Positions 36,091-45,034 of a stretch of DNA of 64,000 bases are shown in pieces. Origin of the DNA: Oceanobacillus iheyensis HTE831 (GTDB lineage: Bacteria; Bacillota; Bacilli; Bacillales; Amphibacillaceae); assembly GCF_000011245.1 (NCBI RefSeq), contig NC_004193.1, forward strand, positions 2,706,501-2,770,500, in the 5' to 3' direction. The stretch's first letter is position 1; each line of letters opens with the position of its first letter. The notes under the pieces were generated by a model. It had not been told where the DNA came from. It did not search any database and saw nothing but the letters and a program-made list of their open reading frames with translations. Made by a program: the position numbers and the translations under genes.

Positions 36091-37242
36091 TTAATCCAAT
36101 CTTTCGATAATGGTGGCGTTTGCCATACCATGTCCTTCACACATCGTTTGAAGACCATATCTTCCACCTGTTCTTTCCAATGTGTGCAACATAGTAGTCA
36201 TTAATCGGGCACCACTAGCACCGAGAGGATGCCCTAATGCAATCGCACCTCCATCTTGATTCATTTTCTTCGGATCCGCTCCCGTTTCTTTCAGCCACAT
36301 TAAAGGCACAGAAGCAAACGCTTCATTCACTTCAAATACATCGATTTCTTCTAACTTTACATTTGCTTTTTCAAGCACCTTTTTTGTAGCAGAGACAGGA
36401 CCAGTTAGCATTAATGTTGGATCTGATCCAATTACAGAACGAGCTATAATTCGAAAGCGTGGTTTTAACCCCAATTCTTGTGCCTTTTCTCGGGACATAA
36501 TCAATAATGCAGCTGCACCATCACTAATTTGACTCGCATTCCCAGCAGTTACACTACCATTCTTTTCAAACGGCGATGATAATCCAGCTAATTTGTCCAT
36601 TGAGGAATTTTCTCTTGGACCTTCATCAGAATCAATGCTCACTTTTGTTCCATCAGCTCTTGTGATCTCTACTGACATAAGTTGTTCTGTAAAATAACCA
36701 TTGTTTCTGGCTTCAATTGCTTTTTGATGGCTTTCTAAAGCAAATACATCCATTTCTTCTCGGGAAATATTCCATTGCTTTGCAATTCTTTCTGCCGACA
36801 ATCCTTGATTAATAATTTCATATTTCGTCGTCAATGATTTACTTAGCTTTACTCCTTGTTGATTTGACCCCATCGGAACACGAGACATACTTTCTATTCC
36901 AGCAGCAACAACTATATCCATGTCTCCGCTTAAAATTGCCTGAGCTGCAAAATGAATAGCTTGTTGACTCGAACCACATTGTCTATCTATTGTTGTGCCT
37001 GGAACTTCTATCGGATATCCAGCGATTAAAGCAGCTTGCCTGCCTATATCAAAGGCTTGTTCACCACTTTGGGTGACACAACCCATAATGACATCTTCAA
37101 TTAATCCTGAATCCAATCCAGTACGAGTTACTAACTCTTTTAAAGGCATCGCTGCCAAATCCTCTGCTCTAATTTCACTAAGTGAACCGTTTCGCTTCCC
37201 GACTGGTGTACGCACCGCTTCTACTATTACTGCTTCACGCAA
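36091..37242 (-). CDS. Thiolase (acetyl-CoA acyltransferase)
   Basis: 383 residues. Catalytic Cys in DRQCGSSQQAIHFAAQ (about residue 89), NEAFASVPL, GGAIALGHPLGASGARL with the catalytic His, and the second Cys loop MCEGHGMANATI. It cleaves 3-ketoacyl-CoA to acetyl-CoA or propionyl-CoA and a shortened acyl-CoA. The start is TTG 37242 with GGAGGAG upstream. It begins a run of genes that continues to 28381. A 141-base gap upstream of it, with a small AAATCACC/GGTGAATTT inverted repeat, may hold an internal promoter. Confidence 0.95.
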   Translation of the reverse strand: MREAVIVEAVRTPVGKRNGSLSEIRAEDLAAMPLKELVTRTGLDSGLIEDVIMGCVTQSGEQAFDIGRQAALIAGYPIEVPGTTIDRQCGSSQQAIHFAAQAILSGDMDIVVAAGIESMSRVPMGSNQQGVKLSKSLTTKYEIINQGLSAERIAKQWNISREEMDVFALESHQKAIEARNNGYFTEQLMSVEITRADGTKVSIDSDEGPRENSSMDKLAGLSSPFEKNGSVTAGNASQISDGAAALLIMSREKAQELGLKPRFRIIARSVIGSDPTLMLTGPVSATKKVLEKANVKLEEIDVFEVNEAFASVPLMWLKETGADPKKMNQDGGAIALGHPLGASGARLMTTMLHTLERTGGRYGLQTMCEGHGMANATIIERLD

Positions 37243-37383
37243 ACGAACTCCTCCTTTAATGATCAGGTTAGTACCAAAATATTCATGTCTATCACTTGAC
37301 TCTTAACTTGCAACCATTGTCAAATCACCCTCTGAAAAAAGGTGAATTTTAATGTTGATTTTCGGACGCTATCACTTTTCTTA

Positions 37384-38151
37384 TTACTTTGGTTGCATTC
37401 GAATTGCTCCGTCCAATCGTATTACTTCTCCATTTAACATAGGGTTTTCAATAATACTTTGTGCGAGTTTTGCATATTCGATAGGCTTCCCTAATCTGGA
37501 TGGAAAAGGTGTCATTTTTCCTAATTCTTCTTTTGCTTTATCTGGTAACTTTTCAAATAATGGAGTTAAAAATAATCCAGGAGCAATGGTCATAACTCGA
37601 ATTCCAAGTGTAGATAAGTCTCTGGCAATCGGAAGGGTCATTCCCGCAACGCCTCCTTTTGAAGCACTGTATGCTGCCTGTCCAATTTGACCTTCAAACG
37701 CAGCTACAGAAGCAGTATTAATGATAACGCCGCGCTCTCCCTCATCGTTTGGACTATTTAATGCCATTTTTTCAGCAGCAAGTCGAATTACATTGAATGT
37801 ACCGATGAGGTTGATTTCTATTACGTTTGAAAAATGTTGTAATGAATGGACGCCTTTTTTTCCAATCGTTTTTTCTGCGATTGCAATACCAGCACAATTA
37901 ACAACTGCATGAATACCGTCACTTTGTTCCATGACATTATCCAATGCCTTTTGAACACTAGTTTCATCCGTTACATCAACTTGAAAATAATCGACATTAT
38001 CGCCTAGCTCTGTCGCGAGACGTTCTCCATTCTCTTTATTCAAATCAAAAATAGCTACTTTACCACCTTGATTATGTAGTCTCCTCACAGTTGCTTCTCC
38101 TAAACCGGAAGCACCACCTGTAACGACTGCAGTCATTTGATTTATATTCAC
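37384..38151 (-). CDS. SDR dehydrogenase, 3-hydroxyacyl-CoA dehydrogenase type 2-like
   Basis: About 255 residues, classical SDR: cofactor motif [19 protein letters not shown], catalytic Ser in [15 protein letters not shown] and YSASKGG. The overall pattern, with [31 protein letters not shown], resembles HSD17B10, which oxidises 2-methyl-3-hydroxybutyryl-CoA and other 3-hydroxyacyl-CoAs with NAD. ATG 38157 is almost on top of AGGAG, so GTG 38151 is preferred. It lies 21 bases after the TetR-type regulator gene. Confidence 0.9.
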   Translation of the reverse strand: MNINQMTAVVTGGASGLGEATVRRLHNQGGKVAIFDLNKENGERLATELGDNVDYFQVDVTDETSVQKALDNVMEQSDGIHAVVNCAGIAIAEKTIGKKGVHSLQHFSNVIEINLIGTFNVIRLAAEKMALNSPNDEGERGVIINTASVAAFEGQIGQAAYSASKGGVAGMTLPIARDLSTLGIRVMTIAPGLFLTPLFEKLPDKAKEELGKMTPFPSRLGKPIEYAKLAQSIIENPMLNGEVIRLDGAIRMQPK

Positions 38152-38171
38152 AAACATTCTCCTTTTCTGCC

Positions 38172-38759
38172 TTACTTTGCTAATATATTTAATAGGTATT
38201 CTGCCATTTGATCCAGTATTTCTTGCTTTTCTTTCTTACCCTTATTGTCATACCATTGTGTTAACCAATTCATTGCTCCTAAATAAATATTACGTGTGAC
38301 TTTCGAATCTAATGCTTGAAATACACCATCTTCTATACCTATTACTATTAATTGATCCAATAATTCAGTATAGTCTCGATGGAGTTGTAAAATAATTTCT
38401 AATTGTTGATGTGAAAAGAATTGTTCTGGTTTATGCATGAGTTCAAATCCATATTGATCATCTAACAGATGGTCCATATGTGCGATCATTGCATTTTTTA
38501 ATTTTTCTCTTGGATGTAATGGTTGCGTGTGGATATGTTTTAAGTTTTCGATGCTATTTTGAAGAAGTAATTGATGACTTTGGAATAATAGATCTTGCTT
38601 ATCCTGAAAATAATAGTATACAGTGCCCTTAGTGATTAGTAGCTTAGAAGCAATATCATCTATAGTTGTACGATAGTAGCCTTTTTCAGCAATAATTTGC
38701 ATTGCTGAGTGTATGATTTCTTTCTTTTTTTTCTCTGTTTTCTCTTCACGTAGAGACAA
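38172..38759 (-). CDS. TetR-type regulator of the catabolic cluster
   Basis: 195 residues. N-terminal helix-turn-helix [40 protein letters not shown]; the C-terminal ligand domain resembles the FadR/YsiA subgroup that senses long-chain acyl-CoA (TetR_C, with [20 protein letters not shown] helices). TTG 38759 has GGAGGG upstream. It heads the cluster and is therefore the probable repressor of the downstream genes and itself. Confidence 0.9.
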   Translation of the reverse strand: MSLREEKTEKKKKEIIHSAMQIIAEKGYYRTTIDDIASKLLITKGTVYYYFQDKQDLLFQSHQLLLQNSIENLKHIHTQPLHPREKLKNAMIAHMDHLLDDQYGFELMHKPEQFFSHQQLEIILQLHRDYTELLDQLIVIGIEDGVFQALDSKVTRNIYLGAMNWLTQWYDNKGKKEKQEILDQMAEYLLNILAK

Positions 38760-38809
38760 AAGATCCCTCCTTTTCTCTTCTACATTTTTGAAATCGCTTT
38801 CATAATTAC

Positions 38810-38838
38810 ATTCTAGTAAGTATAAAATTGAATGTCAA
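38810..38838 (-). promoter_or_regulatory. Sigma-A promoter of the catabolic cluster
   Basis: Minus-strand TTGACA (38833-38838) and TAGAAT (38810-38815) have a 17-base spacer. The sequence TATACTT occurs in the spacer and again just upstream of the -35, a possible regulator contact. Confidence 0.83.
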
Positions 38839-38928
38839 GTATAATTTCTGAAAATTTAGTCTTGTGTTGTTTCAATTGTGTGTTGTATATGAAAATGTTT
38901 TACGAAATATATCGATATAAATATCAGC

Positions 38929-38979
38929 AAAAAAGCAGATAACTAGTCGCCTATGTTTAAGAGGACGATGTTATCTGCT
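38929..38979 (-). terminator. Terminator of the membrane-protein gene at 38995
   Basis: AGCAGATAAC and GTTATCTGCT form a 10-bp stem with a long loop, followed by TTTTTT on the minus strand. Confidence 0.82.
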
Positions 38980-38994
38980 AATTTGTTATCTATA

Positions 38995-40413
38995 TTAACT
39001 TGTCAGTACAACCATGATTTGAATATATGCCATAACAACAATATAAAATGCTAATGCAAACCACCCATTAAACCGCAGTCCGTTTTTAAAACCGCTAAGT
39101 CCATTCGATCCACTTAATATAATGATAGGCATAATCACTGGCGAAAGCATTATAGAAATCGAACTTCCTAAGGTTACTGCCAAAACAATTAATTCTGGCG
39201 GATACGGTAAATGAATCGACTGTAAAATACCTGCCACAAGTACCATCACTGTTAATGGACCAAGTCCAAAGAATCCTAATATGATTACCATAATAGGTAA
39301 TAAATATAGGACATTAACAAATGGGAGTACATTTTGAATAGAATAAATGCCGTTAACTACATTTTCAGCAAACGAAGTATAGCTTAAAGAAGTAATCAAC
39401 ATCCCCGCACCTAGCATTACACATAGTTGATAAGACTTGCTTGCCATTTCTTCTTTAATATAGCTAGTTGCGATTTGGGTTAATTTATATACCCTCCGCT
39501 TCATAACGTAATAACATATAATCCAAACTATAATTGCTAAAGGAATCAAGACTAAGAGCTCGATTTCAACGAAAAAACTGAGTATAAAAATAGAACCAAA
39601 TAATGTAATAAATAAAATAGCAAATTCACGAACTACTCGATTCATTTCTTTTTTATTTTTAGAATGATGCAGAACTTCATCGATTTCTTTTTGCAAACCT
39701 GCTGTAAAGTTTACTTGATAACGTTTCTGTTCTTTCGTAGTAAAAACAAGTGCTAACAGTGAGCCGAATATAGCTACGGCCATACCTTGTATAATAGCAG
39801 AACTCAACGAAGCACCCATAATCTCAACAACGTATGCAAACGAAGGAATACTCAATACCCACATGACCGAAAGAGCAAATCCGCGAAGTAATGCAGTTCC
39901 TTTAAAATACTCCCATGCTTCTCCTTTTTCATCCTTTAAAATCATACTAACAAATTGATACATCATAGGAATCGCACCAAATAATAAAAAGTAAGAAATG
40001 ATTTGAGTGAATGAAACCATGCCAAGATAAAATTTTCTGCTTGAATTTAGCATGCGATGACCAAAGCTGATAATTGATTCTAAGAAAGCTTCCTCTCGTA
40101 ATACCCAACTGACCATTGGAATTACTACCAGCAATCCAATCATATTACGCATTTGCTGCAGCCCTTCTCTAAGCCCATCGATAAGATTCGCATCCGTAAA
40201 AAGAAAAATGACTATCCCTGTTACAAATAATCCTAACGGCATTTTTAAATTTGAAGGTCCATAATAAAATGTAGCAAACAAAACAATCGCAAACCCACTA
40301 ATCGCCATCAGCAGTATTAAGCTCTCTAACTCTTGAAAATACGTAAAGAAATGGAGGATAGTAAAACCTATAATTCCTGCTGTTAAACCTGTTGTTATAA
40401 ATCGATTACGCAT
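38995..40413 (-). CDS. Polytopic membrane protein, possible transporter
   Basis: 472 residues with 10-12 hydrophobic segments and an internal pseudo-repeat pattern: a first half with GLLVVIPMVSWVLREEAF, a central cytoplasmic loop (about 220-265, ENDVLHHSKNKKEMN-like, charged) and a second half with GLGPLTVMVLVAGIL and SSISIMLSPVIMPIIILSGSNGLSGF. The Gly/Ser/Pro-rich re-entrant look of these stretches resembles ion-transporter superfamily members. Family not firmly recognised. It stands alone, between its own AGGAG site and its terminator. Confidence 0.65.
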   Translation of the reverse strand: MRNRFITTGLTAGIIGFTILHFFTYFQELESLILLMAISGFAIVLFATFYYGPSNLKMPLGLFVTGIVIFLFTDANLIDGLREGLQQMRNMIGLLVVIPMVSWVLREEAFLESIISFGHRMLNSSRKFYLGMVSFTQIISYFLLFGAIPMMYQFVSMILKDEKGEAWEYFKGTALLRGFALSVMWVLSIPSFAYVVEIMGASLSSAIIQGMAVAIFGSLLALVFTTKEQKRYQVNFTAGLQKEIDEVLHHSKNKKEMNRVVREFAILFITLFGSIFILSFFVEIELLVLIPLAIIVWIICYYVMKRRVYKLTQIATSYIKEEMASKSYQLCVMLGAGMLITSLSYTSFAENVVNGIYSIQNVLPFVNVLYLLPIMVIILGFFGLGPLTVMVLVAGILQSIHLPYPPELIVLAVTLGSSISIMLSPVIMPIIILSGSNGLSGFKNGLRFNGWFALAFYIVVMAYIQIMVVLTS

Positions 40414-40579
40414 AAAAATTAACTCCTATACAATAACTCTCTATATTTAACTATACACCCTTTGTCAAACCAACTAACAAGAGGGACACTATTATTATAT
40501 TGAAAATTTAAGCTCACCGGTCAAAGGGGATTTTTGTGATATGGTTATAAAGGGTTTTTATGGGGGTGTGGCGAGTCTG

Positions 40580-40735
40580 TCTATTAACCACTTTTCCCGG
40601 TTTCTCCTGTTTATTTGGGTTAGAGAGCACTTCTATTAACCACTTTTTTCGATCTATCCTGTTTATTTAGGTGAGAGAAGCCCTCTATTCACCATTTCCC
40701 AGGATTTCTTAAGCTTTGCTGGATTTTAAAAGCGC
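40580..40735. repeat. Diverged 52-bp tandem repeat, three units
   Basis: TCTATTAACC at 40580 and 40632 and TCTATTCACC at 40684 are spaced exactly 52 bases. The third unit has CTTTGCTGGATTTTAAAAGCG, comparable with GCTGTTTTGGGTTTTAGAGC of the array at 25923. It is the same family at a more degraded stage. Confidence 0.85.
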
Positions 40736-40752
40736 TCAAACTTTACCACAAA

Positions 40753-40788
40753 CAAAAAGCTAATCATCATTATAGATGATTAGCTTTC
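40753..40788 (-). terminator. Terminator of the pxp operon
   Basis: AAAGCTAATCATC and GATGATTAGCTTT form a perfect stem with TTTTTG following on the minus strand. Confidence 0.9.
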
Positions 40789-40832
40789 ATTCATTTATCC
40801 AATCTTTTTGCTCAGTCCCAAAGTAAAAAAGA

Positions 40833-41783
40833 TTAAGAAATTGCTAAATGTCGTAAGAAGCTTTCTTGGTCTTTATAGAGTTGCTGCGCTTCTTCCAAAG
40901 AAATTAATTCAAATGTAAATGCAGTTCCACTCATTCGCTGAATTACCTGTGGTAAATCAACAGAGATGACCGTTGCCATACGAGCATATCCTCCAGATGT
41001 TTGCCGGTCAGCTAATAAGATGATTGGTTGCCCATTGGCTGGAATCTGGATGGTACCTGGTAATATGGCGTCTGAAATAATATCAGCACTATCTCCATCA
41101 ATATGCGAAATAGGCTCACCTTCTAATCGATACCCCATTCGATCTGATTGGGGAGACATTTTATATGTAGAAGCAAAAAAACTATCGTAACTAGTTGATG
41201 AAAACAATTGCTGATCTGGTCCTTTGATAACTCGTATTGGACGGTTGTAATCGTAATCGGGAATATCTTTATTTTTTAGCTGTCTACCAGGACGAGCATT
41301 TATACCGTAGCTATCATTGCTACTAAGAATATCTCCTTTTTGCAAAAAGCGACCATGAAATCCTCCAAGTCTTGCCTTTACAAAAGTGGATTTACTTTTC
41401 ATAACGGAAGGTACGTCAATTCCACCTGCTATTGCTAAATAAGCATAGCTCCCCTGTGCTGGTTGTCCAAAGGAGAGAATCTGTCCTTTACTAGCTCTAT
41501 AAGATTTCCATGGTTGTATCAGTTGATTATCTAACTTCGCAGACAAGTCCGCCCCACCAATGGCAAAAATTATATCTTCTAAGATTTTCATTTTTGGTCC
41601 CATAATGACAATCTCTAAGCCGGCTTCTGTTCTTTCATTTCCAACTAATACATTTGCAACTTGAAGCGCAAAAGCATCCATCACCCCTGATACAACTACT
41701 CCGTATTGCTGATATCCAGTTCTTCCAAGGTCTTGTACTGAAGTAGCTAATCCAGGCTTCATCACTTCGAAACATTTAACCAT
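40833..41783 (-). CDS. pxpC: 5-oxoprolinase subunit PxpC (KipA-like)
   Basis: 316 residues, biotin-dependent carboxyltransferase/KipA fold. It starts VMKPGLATSVQDLGRTGYQQYGVVVSGVMDAFALQVAN and has the FGQPAQGSYAYLAIAGGIDVPSVM and ADRQTSGGYARMATV segments. With PxpB and PxpA it forms the ATP-dependent 5-oxoprolinase that opens 5-oxoproline to glutamate. It overlaps pxpA by eight bases, so the two are translationally coupled. In B. subtilis the homologue is also known as KipA, which acts with the KinA inhibitor KipI. Confidence 0.93.
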   Translation of the reverse strand: MVKCFEVMKPGLATSVQDLGRTGYQQYGVVVSGVMDAFALQVANVLVGNERTEAGLEIVIMGPKMKILEDIIFAIGGADLSAKLDNQLIQPWKSYRASKGQILSFGQPAQGSYAYLAIAGGIDVPSVMKSKSTFVKARLGGFHGRFLQKGDILSSNDSYGINARPGRQLKNKDIPDYDYNRPIRVIKGPDQQLFSSTSYDSFFASTYKMSPQSDRMGYRLEGEPISHIDGDSADIISDAILPGTIQIPANGQPIILLADRQTSGGYARMATVISVDLPQVIQRMSGTAFTFELISLEEAQQLYKDQESFLRHLAIS

Positions 41784-42549
41784 GATGCATTTCTCTCTTT
41801 TGAATGGATATACCTTGGTTTTTTAGTTCATGTGATAAACGTCTTGAAAATTCTAACGATTTTGGTCCATCACCGTGTATACAAATTGTATCAGCAATAA
41901 TACTTATATCTGTCCCGTCAACTGCTTCTATTTTATTTTCTTTAACCATTCGTATCACACGTTCTACCGCTTCGTCAGTATCATGAATCATAGCATTCGG
42001 TGACGTACGAGGGGTTAGACTTCCATCTGGTTGATACGTTCGATCAGCAAAAACTTCATTTGCAACATTAAGTCCTACTTCTTTGCCCATGCGAATTAAT
42101 TCTGAATTAGCAAGTCCAAACAATATTAAGTTTGGATTGTAATCATAAACTGCTTGCGCAATCGCTTTAGCAATAGCTGTATCCTTTGCCGCCATATTAT
42201 ATAGAGCTCCATGAGGTTTAACATGGTAAAGATTATGCCCTTTCACCTGTGCAAAGGCTTGTACTGCTCCAATTTGATAGACCGTTAGTTGATAGACTTC
42301 TTCCGGTGAAATTTGCATTGGTCTTCTACCAAATCCGATCAAATCCTGCAATCCTGGGTGCGCACCAATCGCTACGTTATTTTTTATCGCCAAGTCAATT
42401 GTGCGGTGAATAATATTATGATCCCCAGCATGATACCCACATGCGATGTTAGCAGAAGTAATAAATTCCATTACCTCATCATCTTGACCAATCGTATAAG
42501 CACCATAACTTTCACCGATGTCACTATTTAAATCTACTTGATATTGCAT
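41776..42549 (-). CDS. pxpA: 5-oxoprolinase subunit PxpA (LamB/YcsF family)
   Basis: 257 residues. N-terminus DLNSDIGESYGAYTIG, then ANIACGYHAGDHNI, GAHPGLQDLIGFGRR, HVKPHGALYNM, EVFADRTYQPDGSLTPR and ICIHGDGP, all typical of the YcsF family. It is the catalytic subunit of prokaryotic 5-oxoprolinase. GGGGGA precedes the ATG. It overlaps pxpC by eight bases and follows pxpB by 20 bases. Confidence 0.95.
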   Translation of the reverse strand: MQYQVDLNSDIGESYGAYTIGQDDEVMEFITSANIACGYHAGDHNIIHRTIDLAIKNNVAIGAHPGLQDLIGFGRRPMQISPEEVYQLTVYQIGAVQAFAQVKGHNLYHVKPHGALYNMAAKDTAIAKAIAQAVYDYNPNLILFGLANSELIRMGKEVGLNVANEVFADRTYQPDGSLTPRTSPNAMIHDTDEAVERVIRMVKENKIEAVDGTDISIIADTICIHGDGPKSLEFSRRLSHELKNQGISIQKREMHHG

Positions 42550-42569
42550 TCGTCATATCCCCCTAAGAT

Positions 42570-43283
42570 TTAAGTCTCTATCGTAGGGTGAAAACTTCCT
42601 GTCTCCACCTTTTTTGTAATATCGTCAAATTCTTGACGGTCAATTGGTATAAAACGAATATAATCTCCTGCTTTTAATAAAATAGGCTGTGCTTGTTGTG
42701 GATTATATAAAGGAATTGGAGTCTGACCAATAATTCTCCAACCACCTGGTGACTCCAATGGATAAATCCCTGTTTGTTCTCCTGCTATTCCAACACTACC
42801 TGCTGGAATACTCCTCCTTGGTTTATCTAACCTAGGAGTAGCAATTTGCTTTGAAAGTCCTCCAAGATACGGAAAACCAGGTATAAATCCCATCATATAG
42901 ATAAGATAATCGGAATTAGCATGAAGTGACACTACTTCATCTGTAGTTATCCCATGATATTCTGCCACTTCATTTAAATCCGGACCTTTTTTGCCACCAT
43001 AAAGTACAGGAATATGAATGATGCGAGCCGGAGAAATATCTTCACTATTCATTTTTTCTTGTACATTGAAAATTTTTTCCTTCAATGATTCATAAACAAT
43101 TTCAAACGGATCATACAAAATCGTTACTGCTGTATATGTAGGAATCCATTCAAGAACGCCATTAATACGTGACTTTTCTAAAACAGAACAAAAATCTCGT
43201 ATCTGCCTGTTGACATTCTTATCAATAGACTCCCCAAATTGAACTCTTACTCCTCTATCCCCATAGGGTTGAACCTCAAACAT
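42570..43283 (-). CDS. pxpB: 5-oxoprolinase subunit PxpB (KipI-like)
   Basis: 237 residues, allophanate-hydrolase-subunit-1 fold: YGDRGVRVQFGESID, IHIPVLYGGKKGPDLNEVAEYHG, YMMGFIPGFPYLGGL, TPRLDKPRRSIPAGSVGIAGEQTGIYP and SPGGWRIIGQTPI. It is the partner of PxpC. In B. subtilis the homologue KipI inhibits the sporulation kinase KinA, so a second role is conceivable. It lies between the NRAMP-like transporter and pxpA. No strong Shine-Dalgarno is visible. Confidence 0.94.
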   Translation of the reverse strand: MFEVQPYGDRGVRVQFGESIDKNVNRQIRDFCSVLEKSRINGVLEWIPTYTAVTILYDPFEIVYESLKEKIFNVQEKMNSEDISPARIIHIPVLYGGKKGPDLNEVAEYHGITTDEVVSLHANSDYLIYMMGFIPGFPYLGGLSKQIATPRLDKPRRSIPAGSVGIAGEQTGIYPLESPGGWRIIGQTPIPLYNPQQAQPILLKAGDYIRFIPIDRQEFDDITKKVETGSFHPTIET

Positions 43284-43309
43284 TTTGAACCAACCACTTT
43301 CTGTGAATT

Positions 43310-44533
43310 TTACATATTAAATAATTGCGGAATTTGAGTGATTAATGTTTGGATGCCTAAATACGTAGTCAGGATAACTACAATAGCTCCAAAGACGGTT
43401 AACCAAATTGGATGTTTATATGTTCCCACAATTGATTTTTTATGTGCTGCAAATAGGATAGAACCTAATGTTAATGGTAAAATCAAACCATTTACTGCAC
43501 CTGCTAATACTAATAATAAAGCAGCGTCCCCAATTAGCACAAATACAACGGTTGAGAAAACAATAAATCCAATTATCCAATAACGGTAGTGTTCATCAAT
43601 TTTTTTATGGAATGTACGCAAGAATGAAACAGACGTGTAAGCTGCTCCAATCACGGATGTAATACCTGCCACCCATAGCGCCAATCCAAATAATCGTAAC
43701 CCTATTTCACCTGCTGCATGTTGGAACACAGATGCTGCCGGATTTACTGGATCAAGTCGTAACCCAGCAGAAACTACACCAAGAACTGCTAAAAACAACA
43801 GAATACGTATAACAGAAGCTACAAGGATTCCCATAACCGATGTTCGTGTCACTTCACGTATACTCTCTTTGCCTGATATTCCTGCATCAAGTAATCGATG
43901 TCCACCTGAGAATGTAATATACCCTCCGACAGTACCGCCAACAACCGTAATAATTGCATAAACATCTAATTCAAGCGGTATAAATGAACGATGAATTGCT
44001 TCTCCTACTGGTGGTTGACTCACAACCATAACATAAGCAATCAATAGTATTAATAATCCACCCAGCCATTTTACGATCTGGTCCATCGCTGCACCGGCTT
44101 CTCTAGATAAAAATACAAAAATTGCAATACCTGCTGTTATAATTGCTCCGAGTCTAGGATCAATTCCTAATAATGCATTGGTTCCTAAACCAGCTCCACC
44201 AATATTACCGATATTAAAAGCGAGTCCACCAATAACAACAAAAATGGCTACTACAAAACCTAAGCCTGGTAATACCTCATTAGCTATTTCTTGTCCTCGC
44301 TTTTTAGAGACTGCAATTATTCTCCATACGTTTAACTGTGCCCCTATATCTAAAATGATTGACGCTAAAATAACAAATCCGAAACTAGCTAAAAGTGTTT
44401 CCGTAAAAACAGCAGTTTGAGTCAGAAAACCTGGCCCAACAGCTGAAGTTGCCATTAAAAAGGCTGCGCCAATCAAGGAATTTCTTCTATTCTTTTTTTC
44501 TTCCTTTGACATCAATTGAGGATCTTTTTCCAT
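43310..44533 (-). CDS. ycsG: NRAMP-like transporter (YcsG type)
   Basis: About 407 residues with 11 hydrophobic segments; ATG 44533 is set by GGAAGGAG. The first segment has AVGPGFLTQTAVF, a form of the NRAMP helix-1 region; helix 6 has GITSVIGAAYTSVSFLR. The metal-ligand DPGN motif of true Mn/Fe carriers is not present, which is known for the YcsG group. Its place at the head of pxpBAC, as in B. subtilis ycsG-kip, suggests uptake of 5-oxoproline or another organic substrate; this is inference. Confidence 0.87.
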   Translation of the reverse strand: MEKDPQLMSKEEKKNRRNSLIGAAFLMATSAVGPGFLTQTAVFTETLLASFGFVILASIILDIGAQLNVWRIIAVSKKRGQEIANEVLPGLGFVVAIFVVIGGLAFNIGNIGGAGLGTNALLGIDPRLGAIITAGIAIFVFLSREAGAAMDQIVKWLGGLLILLIAYVMVVSQPPVGEAIHRSFIPLELDVYAIITVVGGTVGGYITFSGGHRLLDAGISGKESIREVTRTSVMGILVASVIRILLFLAVLGVVSAGLRLDPVNPAASVFQHAAGEIGLRLFGLALWVAGITSVIGAAYTSVSFLRTFHKKIDEHYRYWIIGFIVFSTVVFVLIGDAALLLVLAGAVNGLILPLTLGSILFAAHKKSIVGTYKHPIWLTVFGAIVVILTTYLGIQTLITQIPQLFNM

Positions 44534-44799
44534 GATGCCCACACTCCTTCCAATACGATTTATTTACAGCGATTAGTTTCTCCGATTTAAGATAATTTAT
44601 TTGATAATTTCTAAGAATGGAAGGTGGCTGGAAAATTTCAACTCATTATATCACAGGTTTTTTTTTATGACACCCCGAAACTCAATTTTAAAATAGATTA
44701 TTTTGCGAATAATTTCTGATGTCCCCCCCGTACTCAGAGCTATATACAAGTTAGCCTTGCGTCTTGGACAGGTAGTACTCTAGATATAAAATCGATTGA

Positions 44800-44960
44800 A
44801 TGAGGCTGGAACAAAAGATAATTCCGAATGAATGATTTGCTTTGGAAAACCGATTCAGAAATATACTGCATTTATCCTAGCTATCATCCGCCTTATTTTA
44901 TACCCCATTCTCATTCTACACGCTTCGATTCATTTTTTTATTTTCAGTACTTTCAAAAAC
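44800..44960. other. Intergenic stretch with one arm of the GAGGNTGGNACAAAAG element
   Basis: The 500-base gap between ycsG and yaaN contains TGAGGCTGGAACAAAAG at about 44800-44816, similar to the arms at 23146 and 28117. The complementary right arm was not found, so this copy is incomplete. The remainder of the gap is AT-rich and shows no supported gene. Confidence 0.5.
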
Positions 44961-44987
44961 ATCTTTTTAATCTTATCCTCCCCCAAT

Positions 44988-45027
44988 AAAAAAAGCATCG
45001 TTAGCAAATTGTCGCTAAACGATGCTT
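44988..45027 (-). terminator. Terminator of yaaN
   Basis: AAGCATCGTTAGC and GCTAAACGATGCTT pair with one bulge, followed by seven T on the minus strand. Confidence 0.9.
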
Positions 45028-45034
45028 CATACAG

